64,000 nt of DNA, taken from assembly GCA_907163375.1 (NCBI GenBank), contig CAJQUW010005291.1, forward strand, positions 1-64,000, in the 5' to 3' direction. Position numbers and translations under genes: made by a program. Within the stretch, counting starts at the first letter, position 1. Each line of letters opens with the position of its first letter. This document shows positions 11,823 to 21,652 of the stretch, one piece after another. The notes beneath the pieces were generated by a model. It made no database searches, had not been told where the DNA came from, and saw only the letters and a list, made by a program, of their open reading frames with translations. The DNA is from Prostheceraeus crozeri (taxonomy: Eukaryota; Platyhelminthes; Polycladida; Euryleptidae).

Positions 11823-12197
11823 ACCTCAAAACAAGGCCGTGAAGTAGTCAGTTCATTTTCTAGTCATTTGAAATCTTTGTGTTCCTCATAACCGGAATTT
11901 GAAGCTACTCGGAATTGCAGAATACCACTTCACAGATGAAGGAGGTGATTTGCAGGCAAAATTTAAGGTTAATTTGCAGGTTAAATTTCTGCAAAATCAA
12001 AATTCCGTCAAAATCAACAATTTTGTATTTTAAATTGCTGTTTATAATGCGAAGATTTGAGAGTCATCTGCACTGTAAATATATTTCATTCTCAATGTCG
12101 TGTAATGTGGAGCAGCATTTCAGAAGTTAGAGAGGGAAGAGGCCTCCCCATCACCGTGATATCATCGCAGTTCAGAGCGCGGTCTGGGTAGGTTTGG

Positions 12198-12700
12198 TTT
12201 ATTAATAATAATAATAATATGCGTTTTATTTTTTCAGAATGAAAATCGTACATTACAGAGAAATGCATAATCATCTTTGTTGTAACGAATTGTAGAAAGA
12301 ACACATATATAAAATAAAGAAACGGCTTCGTCTATCTGTTCGTCTGGATAGCAAAATGTATCTTCCAGATTCAGACATTGGCGGGAGTAAGTAGCTTAGT
12401 ATGTGATCTTCATTTGCGATGCAGTTGAATAGCTTTAATGCCTGGTCATGCCTTCGAAGATCAAAAGCTGGCAAAGTCTCGCAATCGCATTGGCACAACA
12501 TAAAAGCTTGTGGAATCTCCTCTGTATGCGTTCTAGACGGTTCACATCTGTCATATGCAATCCTACGAAGAGTGGACCGCAGTACTCAACCAGAGATCTT
12601 ACAAGACCAAAGTAAATTAGCATACATAAAATAATGAAATTAGCATACATATTCATGCATTGACTATCCATCTGCAAAAAGCAACTTCTCAATTTCAATT
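12198..12700 (-). pseudogene. LINE (CR1/jockey-like) 3' fragment: reverse transcriptase C-terminus, copy A
   Basis: The minus-strand frame at 12435-12698 contains LVRSLVEYCGPLFVGL and RLERIQRRFHKLLC, matching the VRPxLEYxxxVW / LExVQRRF block at the end of many LINE reverse transcriptase ORFs. An overlapping frame (12271-12501) continues with LPAFDLRRHDQALKLF, LLPPM and CSFYNSLQQ, the usual closing motifs (SFxPRxxxxWNxLP). A frameshift joins them. The fragment ends in (ATT)n at about 12200-12220, a typical 3' tail. The same fragment is at 42510-43010 with only a few base differences, so the insertion preceded the duplication. Confidence 0.8.
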
Positions 12701-12704
12701 CTAT

Positions 12705-13554
12705 AAGCGCTTGCCATCAGCCCTTTACAAGCTCCATGAAACTATTATTCACTCTAACCGCCCCGCTCGGCACTAACCCTGACTTGCCCCACTGAGGTAC
12801 TTTTCGTAATTCTCCACCCCCGCCCCCCCCCTGCTGATCTCCCACAACATTGCACCAATTTTACCAAGCAACACACCAATCGAATGGGCTTTGAAAGTGG
12901 ATTCTCGAAAACAGCATCACTTAAATTTTCAAGGTCATTCCTGGGCTGATGTGAAGGTCAAAGGTCAAACCCTCAATTTTGACAAATTTTCATTACATCA
13001 TTAAAATGACAACAAAAACTAATAAACCATGCAATAATCGAAAGATCTGGTCAAGGTGGTTAATAAAATGATGACTACTAATCGTCAGATGATGCATTAG
13101 ATGAGATCAAAAGTCAAATGATTCAAACTTTTTGTTCAACTCAAATAGCACTAAAACAGCACCTTTAATGTTTAGTTTCTGCATGTGAAGAAACAGTCCG
13201 ATTCGGTGAACTTTTATCGACACACGGAGGCTAAAAGTAATATGATTCTGCTAATTTTCAATAATTGCTGTTTGGATGCAAAGTTGAAAAGTACAACAAT
13301 AATGACAAATCGTATTTTTAATTTGAATTTTAAATTTCAAACATGCATACAAATAAGCAGATAGTTTCAAATTCTAAAACTTTGCATTTGTGAATATCTC
13401 TATATTGACAGGAAGAATCCTTAATGCATTCTCAACTTATTTCATCAAGAATTCATGCCGCCAAACATCCAAATTTAAATAGCTCTCACGCCAGAAGTAT
13501 TGTGCCGAATTTATCTTCCTTCGTTAAAAAAAATTGCATAGCACGTAGATAGTA
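12705..13554. other. duplicated intergenic DNA, no gene seen
   Basis: Shared with about 43015-43862. It includes a C-rich run near 12818-12832 and otherwise AT-rich sequence without recognisable coding or structural signals. Confidence 0.5.
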
Positions 13555-13840
13555 CACTGTAAACTCTAGCGGCACGAAATTTTGCTTGAATTAGGCACGA
13601 AATTTGGGCATCAATTCCAACCAACACAACGCACGAGTAGGCACGAAGTTCATAGTGCCGAGTTCGTGACCATTGATTTTTCCTTCGATTTCATTGGATA
13701 AACAAATACATGATTTGGTGCCTATTAGTGCCTACGTGGCGCCTACTGGTGCCTCGAGGCACTAGAAAGGCACTAACTAGGCGCTAATTGGCACGAAATT
13801 TTGGCTTCGTGCCTAAATTGGTGCCCTACAGTTTACAGTG
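13555..13840. mobile_element. CACTG-type MITE, 286 bp, TA target duplication, copy A
   Basis: Ends are CACTGTAAACTC and TACAGTTTACAGTG with TA on both sides (13553-13554 and 13841-13842). The interior is packed with GGCACGAA, TTCGTGCC, GGCGC and AGTGCC words. Ends and subterminal repeats match the 8.57 kb unit at 2062-10629, so both probably use the same transposase. Present at the same place in copy B (43863-44147), hence older than the duplication. Confidence 0.8.
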
Positions 13841-13842
13841 TA

Positions 13843-15900
13843 GGCTATTAGAAATCTGTTGGCTACAGCTTGAAATAATTCGCCAGAGGGGAGGCGAGAA
13901 ACGCTCCTTCCCCCGTTCGGGGGAGGGTTCAAGCATCAAATCATTATTTGACAGGTGAGGATAAAACCGGATGTCTATTTACTTGGTTTATACTTTTAAA
14001 ATCCTTTTTTAATTCGTATATGCAAATAGATTATCCCCTACAAGCACGAATATCTACAAAAATTCAAATTTTGCCACAGGCCTATGAAACTATGTTATTT
14101 ATTGGAATAGGTATTTCTTAGATTGCCGTTCTATCAGATACCGGTTTTTAATTACACATATGCATTAATGCTAATGCATCAATAATAAATACTAATAATA
14201 CAATTGATATAACACATAAGTAGGTCACAATATGATCATCTGTTGACGATATGTCTCACTAGGTCTTTACATATAGGCTGAGCACATGCATTTGCATGAA
14301 GGCCGGTTAACCGGTTAAGAAAACTTCAACCGCCAACAGCCCTGCACTGCAAGGCATCATGAAAATTTGCTGTAGCATTTTAAGCAAAGTAGACGACACT
14401 ACCTCAATCATGCAATCGTTGAAGAAAATATACATATATTTTGACTCAATAATGAGAGTAATTTTCATATTGCTAATTCAGGGGAAATTACAGTGTCAGA
14501 AATTAATGTAAAACAAGGAGCATTTTATATACGAAAACTCAAGAGATGATGCTACAAGAAGTTAAATAGAAGGAAGTTCTCGATTAACGGAACGGTACTT
14601 ACTGATGAACTTCTGATGCTGTCGAATGTCACGGCTTTCGACAACGTTTCATGAATATGTACACTGACGGTCGGCAGACGGAAACATTTATTGTGGAATT
14701 GTGTCAAATTCTCAAATTATCTTGGAATGATGAAGCTAATTGCCTGCTGTCAATCAAATTGTTTGTAATTTCAGGGCAAGTGGAGGATAAATTGGATAAA
14801 TTCGTGTGATTCATCATAGTAGAGAAGATCTACTATCTACTGCGAATCACATGAAGCGCACGGTGTAGCATATTGAATGTGAAAACTATCTACACTAGTG
14901 TGGCGTTCATTTGCTCTTGCTTCGTTGTACATGCCTACAGAACTGAGTATTCAATTACTGCAGAAACTTTCATAAAATATACCGGTACCATAGTTTGATA
15001 AAGCTTCATCAAAGGTCAAATATCGATTTCTTACAATCAATTTCACATGTAGAGACTTCAATTCAATGTATGATCTCTTTTTTTGAACGTAGTGTGCTCT
15101 GACGTTATCAAAAAATTTGAATTTGAATCGACTGATTGATGTGCGAAATCATAGCCATCGAATTCAAAATCTGTCAAATATTTTTAATTCATTGCCATTA
15201 TAAAAGACGATGGACAAGAAGAAGTACATATCCGCCAGTCAAGTTACATGCATCCTGGAATCATAACGTGCTTCAGTGACCTAGAAGGATGCAGACAAAC
15301 AACAAAGTATCTCAGTAGCAGCCCTTTCCAAGGAACTGCGGAACAATCCTTACTGCTATGAAATTGTGCAGTTGTTTCATACTAAAACATGCTCATTTCA
15401 ATATCAAGCACTGCTAAGATGCAAATAAAGTGTAATCACTCGATCAAGATACTAGAAACGTATTCGGGTGATTCCTCAGTTTTTAAGTCGCTTGTTTGCA
15501 TTTAATTATTCGTCGTTAACACAATGACTGTCTGAAGCACGGCTTTGTAGAGAGATGATTAACTTATTCAGCGGGAAACTAGGAAGAGTTCAAATATAGC
15601 AATAATCGTGTATTTATTTCATCAGACTATAATAGTGATAATCGTGAGGCTGTATATACAACCTTTGTACATACTTTGTACAAAGATGACCTGATGAATA
15701 TCTCAGATGACTAATCTGTAATTCTATGATTTTGTGATCTCTGATGAAATGCATGGATGTATTGCAACAGACGCGTTTCAGCGCGCGTAACGTACCATCA
15801 TCGGTAAACAGTAGAACGTGGAAAACTTGTTAAACTTATGATCATGAATAGACTCAATCTGAGCAATTATTTATATTTATATTTTGTTTATCCCTTTCAC
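13843..15900. other. mostly duplicated intergenic DNA, no gene seen
   Basis: 13843-15010 matches 44150-45260 in copy B. 15025-15828 is absent from the corresponding point in B, but part of it (about 15755-15815) matches B 46855-46915 in inverted orientation, indicating a local rearrangement. The frame of about 68 codons at 44632-44838 in B is not open here, because A has extra bases (GGTTAACCGGTTAAG) at about 14306, which argues against a gene. Confidence 0.5.
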
Positions 15901-16677
15901 TTGTTAACCCTCAGAAACCTGAGCTTTTTCACACCCTCTGAGGCGTGAGGGGGGTCCAGTGGACCCCTTTAACATATTCTTAGTTTACCTGCTTAATTAA
16001 ATCGATATCAAAACATTAGGAAAGTTGATTTTAAGTAAAACAATGATGTTTGCGTGTAGCAGGTCGGTATAACGAATCCCTTGAGTAACTTTCAGCCTTC
16101 TCAGTAAACACATGCGAAAATATGGTGTTTTTGTAAGTCAACCACATTTAGTACAGCATCATTTGTACTAGGAGGCGGCTTTACGATATTTTGTGTCACC
16201 ATAAAGCCTCAGATAGTTGATTTTGATGACATTGATTTAATTCATGCAGCTAATCCTTTCCATTTGTACATTCCTTCAAATTTATCCAAAGCTATCAGAA
16301 ATAGACCTAAAATGAGTCAAAATTGCTGTACTTCTAGAACCAAAAACAGCTGTGGAGATCTCAAACTTATCATTACTGCTGTGAAAAGTTTGTCATCAAT
16401 CAGTTTTTGGTGCTCAACTATGAATATAATGATAGCTTTCATTTCGGACATCGATTTATGTCGAGTTGTTCATATAGGCCAACCAGTCACGCGAGATCAT
16501 GTGCGAAAGCAAAATATTCACATTTTGCGATCTTCCAACACATTGCACATCTACGAGCATGATGCAAACAATGAATAAATGACTTTCACTCTTTATACAC
16601 CATCGTGGACATGTTCGAAATCATTTTTCATCTACATGTATTTACAAAATTTTTGTGATGGAATTTCTACACCCACT

Positions 16678-16944
16678 TGTTGTGTGATCCTCTATTCATA
16701 GTCGTTTGCGTACAATTGCATTTGAATATGTTTCTTTACATTGCTTCCTACTCTATGTGATTTGTTTATATTCATGAACTGAATAGTCTATCATGAGTGA
16801 AAATGATTTGAATCCTAGGACACTTTCGTAAGCTACGCCTCGCTAACGTGTCTTGCACACTGTTATACGTCGTGACTCGTGATGAATAAAGACTTGTGAA
16901 CTCTACGCCTCGTTCTCCCTACATACATTCTACATCCTACTACA
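16678..16944 (+). repeat. 5' LTR
   Basis: 267 bp, TG...CA ends. Contains a TTTATATTC TATA-like element at about 16766 and AATAAA at about 16885. Nearly identical to 17574-17840. Confidence 0.8.
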
Positions 16945-17158
16945 TGGCGACCCAAGGCCAGGCAATGAGACTGCCGCCTGAATTTCTTGCTTCACCGGAT
17001 CAACCAATCATGGACGTTAACTTGTACGTGGAAGAGTTGGAAACTTACCTTATCGCTGCCGGAACTGAGAAGTTTTCTGAAACCAGGAAGGTTGCAATGA
17101 TATTGAATATCATCGGCTTCAATACTAGAAAGATTCTACGTCCAGCTTCCGATACCTG
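16944..17158 (+). pseudogene. retrotransposon gag N-terminal fragment
   Basis: The frame starting at the ATG inside the primer-binding region reads MATQGQAMRLPPEFLASP, followed by a stretch with LYVEELETYLIAAG and VAMILNIIGFNTRKIL. This resembles the start of the Ty3-type gag capsid region, where W/Y-x(5-6)-FE-x-YL is followed by a leucine-rich LLxxxG motif. It stops at 17157 after about 72 residues, and the remaining gag, protease, reverse transcriptase, RNase H and integrase are absent. Confidence 0.6.
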
Positions 17159-17178
17159 ATAAGAATTCTTCTCGGATT

Positions 17179-17379
17179 GTGGATCGTAGGGTGGGAGAGC
17201 ACACATACGAGATGACGGATGGATATAAATGGCATGTATCTAGAATGTCGAAAAAGCGTCCTGTTGAGAATCGCCAACCTTTGAGGAATCTTGAAACTCA
17301 TATTCCACCTCCGCGTTACCCCTCTCGCATCAGAGAGCCTCCCGGAAGATACATACTACAGCAGCAAGATGAGAGTTGA
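17179..17379 (+). pseudogene. retrotransposon pol C-terminal fragment
   Basis: A short frame ending with RYPSRIREPPGRYILQQQ. The R-S-R-x-R-x-P-P-x-R-Y pattern is the common tail of LTR-retrotransposon integrase/pol proteins. It lies directly before the purine tract and the 3' LTR, where pol should end. It has no catalytic domain. Confidence 0.6.
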
Positions 17380-17573
17380 ATGTGCGAATGTTGCTTCTAA
17401 AGTATAATGGGGACTGATGTTCTTCATGTTTGTAGCATGTGTTGAAAGATTGTCATACCTGTGTTTTTGCGATTGCTCGTCATAGTGTAACACGCACTGG
17501 TTTTATAGTTGATGCGTTTTATAAAGTTTTACATTTTTGATAGTTTTTCACATTTTTGGCTTTGCCGAGGGGA

Positions 17574-17840
17574 TGTTGTGTGATCCTCTATTCATAGTCG
17601 TTTGCGTACAATTGCATTTGAATATGTTTCTTTACATTGCTTCCTACTCTATGTAATTTGTTTATATTCATGAACTGAATATTCTATCATGAGTGAAAAT
17701 GATTTGAATCCTAGGACACTTTCGTAAGCTACGCCTCACTAACGTGTCTTGCACACTGTTGTACGTCGTGACTCGTGATGAATAAAGACTTGTGAACTCT
17801 ACGCCTCGTTCTCCCTACATACATTCTACATCCTACTACA
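17574..17840 (+). repeat. 3' LTR
   Basis: 267 bp copy of 16678-16944 with about four substitutions, implying a fairly recent insertion. Confidence 0.8.
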
Positions 17841-18215
17841 TGATGAATGATGCAAACAATGAATAAATGACTTTCACTCTTTATACACCATCGTGGACAT
17901 GTTCGAAGTCATTTTTCATCTAATTACACAAATTTTGTGATGGAATTTCTACACCCTCTGAGACCTGAGGGGGGGGTCCATTGGACTCCCTTGGCCTATC
18001 TGGCATACTTCTACTGATTCAATTGAAATGAAATAACACATGCAGATTCAGTGTCAGAAATGATGATTTTGTATGGGCTTGAGTGGTTGATATATCGTGA
18101 GCGTAAAAAATGAAATAGAAAAATGTGTCTCCGGTGTCCCTTGAAACCCCCCCTCAGGTCTCGGAGGGTTAATGTCAATCTCGCTGTTTGTGAATGAACT
18201 CTGCCTTGTATATGT

Positions 18216-18979
18216 TAAAATAGTAATTGAAGAGGGTTAACTTATTCCACGTTTTGTATCTTATAAGGTATCCCTTCATATGACAGTTCTTGTCTTTTTG
18301 GTCTTCCACTTTTGATGGCTATTGAATAACATTAAATAAACAAATGACAAAATGCATTAAAAATATGGCATTATGACAGATTTTATGAATATCTGTATCT
18401 AAAAATCTGGAAGTCGTGGAGAAAAACGGATGTCAGTTTTGAAATCAGCGTGGTGGAATTACCCAGAAAAAGTTATTCAACTATCAGTTGCATTCGAAAA
18501 AAAATTTCGTGTTCCCTTGTGTAATTTTCTATAGTTGTCATGCACTCAAATTTGAGAGAACGTTCTTGCGGCTGAAGATGATTAATTAATAATTAATAAT
18601 TAATTAATCTGATGATATACTTATTAACTTACTATTACTACATCTACAATACACTCCAGAGAGTTGACACAAATATTCGCAGGCACTGTACCGACGGAAA
18701 AGTAGTTCACAGGTTCACTCGAAAGATGCGAATAAGTTTTTTAATTCTTACTAGCTTGAGCGTTATTACAATTTTCAGGACGGTACATTCCTTAGGTGTT
18801 ATAGAGTGTCGGCTTTCTATGGTTGCAATTGTTAGTAGGCCTACGTGTAATGTAATAATATCTTTTACTGAGTTTGTGCCCACAATTGTACCTTAACAGT
18901 AGATTTACTTGCAGAATGTCTACGTTTTATAGGAGATCGCTTTGTCGATTGTCGGCCTCGATTGTCGTGTGACACTATA
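18216..18979. other. no gene seen
   Basis: Beyond the end of the segmental duplication. AT-rich, with an ATTAATTAATAATTAATAAT run at about 18580-18608. The open frame at 18612-18896 has no recognisable motif. Confidence 0.4.
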
Positions 18980-19969
18980 CACTGTAAATCGCTGGATACG
19001 AAAATTACATACAATCATATGCCAAAATCACATACAATTTGAAACTAACATCTGATACGAGATTCTCGTATTTTACAGAGATCTGGTCTGTTTTTTATAC
19101 GAAATCTCACTTACTTTCGTATGTAATTGGTATGTAGCGATACGAACTATTCTATCTGTGATTGACTGTTTTACAATGAAATACGAGTTGTTGGTATGTT
19201 TTATATACGAGACCCGATGCAAATTGGTCCTCATTCGTATGTGTTTCGTACGAATAGTTTTAAGTCACATGGCAAAAAATGCGCTATATTGCATACTACT
19301 TACAAATAACTTTTTTCCAGTAATATCAGTCGTGAATATTTCTTTGTGAAAGTGTGGTGTGTAACTAGATAAGATTTATTGTAAATTTAGTGCTGCATGT
19401 CATCTTTGCTACTTGTCTAGTGGCATTCACAATACTTATAATTAGCTCAATTCCTTGAACTAAGTTGTTAACATCATTTCAATAAAACGGTTACTTCCGA
19501 GCAACCATGTTGACTTATATATCTCGAACATAACTATCTTTGCGTTCATGAATTATAATGTGTTTTTATTTCGGATTGATAATATGCTTAGTTCCAAAAT
19601 TACATAATGCATAATTGTTGATGGTCAAATACTGATTGATTATTCATGAAATGCCTTAGACTTGCATGCATTAAAATCGAATTCAGTATTGTGAGTTTGA
19701 CTATAAAATGTCATTATTTTACTACTTACAAAACAGTAGTAACATTAGTATAATCTCTATTGACAAAGGGCCTTAAATCAACATATATTAGAAATCATTG
19801 ATGCTTTCCTTTAACATTGTGATGGTATGGTTTTAGCATGTAAAGCATACCACATTTGAAATAAGATACGAAAAGCATACAAATATATACCAAGAGAATA
19901 CAGAAATATACCATAAAAAATGTTGGTATGCATCCTTCGTATATGATTGGTATTGACCGATTTACAGTG
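18980..19969. mobile_element. CACTG-ended nonautonomous element, 990 bp, TA target duplication
   Basis: Ends CACTGTAAATCG and CGATTTACAGTG with TA at 18978-18979 and 19970-19971. Subterminal regions carry repeated CATACAATCATATG, ATACGAAA and TTCGTATG words in both orientations, a third subterminal-repeat family distinct from GGCACGAA. No transposase. By ends and 2 bp duplication it belongs with the other CACTA-like elements of this window. Confidence 0.75.
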
Positions 19970-19971
19970 TA

Positions 19972-20869
19972 CAGTAGTTTCTCAAACAAAGTGGATATGG
20001 CGTCGCATAATTCAGGAGATCGCTTGTATCGCGAATTTTGAGAGACAGTACTTTCTTTTTCATTACAGCTACCTTTTTTGATAGACATTTTTTATTCATT
20101 CAAGTACAGCCATCAGAACATGAGTCGTCTTTTACAGGACTGCGATCAGTGATGCGAAGAATTTGAGATGAGTATTTGATGATGAATCGGAACCTGTTAC
20201 ATTCTCTTTTCCCAGGAAGCCTTATCAAACATTATCGGACCGATAATTCTACACTTGTGACTAAGCAGACGTTCACCTCTTTGTATATTGATCTGTAAGT
20301 TCATATTCTTTCCGAAAAACAGAAGTGATTTCTTGAAATGATGTTTTTCTGTCTCACAAGAATACATATCGGTTAGCATAAAAACCCGGTAGTTCTTTTA
20401 ATGTGCTTGATGAAGGCGTTGTTAATCTCCAAACTGGGTTTTGTAAAGTGCAAAATGGTTTTCTAGCAAGTAAAATGCAGCTAGATCCGTATGTGGTGCT
20501 AGCTAGATCCACAAGTGGGTCACTTGCGTACCATCAATGACCCATAACCAGTTTCCTACTGCAGGGGAAGAGGTACCGAAACGGTCAAGTTCCACCTCTA
20601 GCACCATTGCTATTCGAAGTGAGAGCTCACTTATTTCTATTTTCCCATAAAGATATCAATTAAATTAGCTCAGTAAAGTAACAAACCTTCGTAAAACATG
20701 AAAATGTTGATTGTATTCTAATTCCTGAACTGTTCCACGCATTAATACATAGCGCTATATGGCCACATCTTTGGAACGTTCTAGTTAGCGACGTCGTACT
20801 TCATCCACGTCGAAGTTGTCTGCACGCTTTTGAAAGCGGCAGGACTTGGCTGGTTGATGGTGACTGATG
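19972..20869. other. no gene seen
   Basis: Nothing identified. Short frames on the minus strand near 19795-20088 and 20197-20379 have no recognisable motif and the first overlaps the end of the MITE. Confidence 0.4.
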
Positions 20870-21025
20870 GTTAACCCTTAAACTACCATGGGGTATATGA
20901 CACCCCAAATCGCCATCTTCACGTAATTTCGATATTCCTTGACCTTTCTGAGATTTTTGGTAATTTTCAACTCGATATATTAACTTGGCAATGGAGGTTT
21001 CGTGAAATACCAATGGGGTCCCATT
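20870..21025. repeat. piggyBac-terminus-like repeat
   Basis: TTAACCCTTAAACTACCATG followed by GGGTATATGACACCCC resembles piggyBac-type ends (TTAA, CCC, inner GGGG...CCCC palindrome). A related AATGGGGTCCCATTATG lies about 130 bp on, and a similar TTTACCATGGGG motif is at about 26230. No matching TTAA on the right was found, so this may be a fragment or a very short element. Confidence 0.35.
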
Positions 21026-21112
21026 ATGAAAATTCCTGTTGCTTTGAAGAATTCTACATGCATAAATCTGTAATGGAAAATGTTGCTATCATTTGAATAT
21101 GACCTCTATTTG

Positions 21113-21246
21113 TTCGCAATTGGTTAAAACCTCAGTATGGCTGATGTAAGCCTTAAGACAAAACCATCTCTGATGATGCCCGACGGTGATGTTTTTGTCT
21201 TGAGGCTTACATCAAACACACTGGGGTTTTCACAATTGCGAACAAT
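21113..21246. repeat. snap-back hairpin, arms about 60 bp
   Basis: 21113-21175 (with GGCTGATGTAAGCCTTAAGA) is the reverse complement of about 21183-21246, with few mismatches and a loop of under 10 bp. It is a compact palindromic repeat, most likely a foldback MITE. Confidence 0.75.
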
Positions 21247-21652
21247 AATGTCATACCCAGGTCCATTATTTGCTGCCTCTATTTGTATATTAAACGATAA
21301 AGTTTCACAATAGAAGGATTTTTGAAGCTGTCAACAACCGTAGTGATTGTTGTCTGATGAACACATCGTGAGATATAGGTTTTGTATTTCCCACTTATCA
21401 TGTACACTACAAATAGTAGCCGAATGCCAGCCAAAATGAGCAGACAATGGACAGCCACACGTGGCTGCTCATGGCAGACAATTACTAGCCAAATTTCTAA
21501 TGTTGTTGCAGATTTTATTTTTTGTCAGGACTATAAAGCTGCAGTGAAAAAATTGCCTCTGGATTACTTTATATAAGAATCATGCAATGACCCACAGAGC
21601 ATGCAAAATACAAGTGTGATGACACAACATTGATTCACAACAGGTGAACAGT

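Larger units (their letters stand above)
16678..17840 (+). mobile_element. Ty3/gypsy-type LTR retrotransposon, internally deleted
   Basis: Two direct LTRs of 267 bp (16678-16944 and 17574-17840) begin TGTTGTGTGATCC and end CCTACTACA, with about four mismatches between them. The 5' LTR is followed at once by TGGCGACCC, the usual primer-binding-site start of many Ty3-type elements; a purine-rich GCCGAGGGGA tract precedes the 3' LTR. The 629 bp between the LTRs retain only a gag N-terminus and a pol C-terminus. Flanks give no obvious short target duplication. Instead about 110 bp before the 5' LTR (16565-16674) recur after the 3' LTR (17847-17955), which suggests recombination between element copies. 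Confidence 0.8.
15908..18168. mobile_element. nonautonomous piggyBac-type element with TTAA duplication, carrying an LTR retrotransposon
   Basis: TTAA at 15904-15907 and 18169-18172 flank ends CCCTCAGAAACCTGAG and CTCAGGTCTCGGAGGG. The copy B locus at about 46795-46805 reads through with one TTAA, a direct empty site. Inner terminal blocks GGGGTCCAGTGGACCCC are palindromic. Related elements: 41019-41953 in copy B, partly in the opposite orientation. No transposase. The open frame at 16264-16578 recurs degenerately in the other element and has no recognisable domain, so I treat it as non-coding. Confidence 0.8.
927..18215. repeat. segmental duplication, copy A (partner 38382-46850)
   Basis: Long collinear stretches match the second locus at high identity, for example 928-2061 with 38383-39494, 10630-11822 with 39493-40672, 11823-15010 with 42141-45260, and 15830-15907 plus 18169-18215 with about 46735-46850. 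The copies differ mainly by whole-element insertions (2062-10629 and 15908-18168 here; 45263-46681 there), a segment of about 1.47 kb present only in B (40673-42140), and about 0.8 kb present only here (15025-15828). The left limit is uncertain because a piggyBac element abuts it. Each copy gives the pre-insertion state for elements in the other. Confidence 0.9.

Noticed and set aside
2100-13840. GGCACGAA/TTCGTGCC words as a CRISPR-like or regulatory array
   Set aside because: They are subterminal repeats of CACTA-like elements, irregularly spaced and in both orientations, in a eukaryotic genome.
16264-16578. 104-codon frame inside the piggyBac-type element, also seen in inverted form near 41239-41614
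   Set aside because: It recurs with broken frames in a nonautonomous element and has no domain; conservation is that of the element, not a protein.
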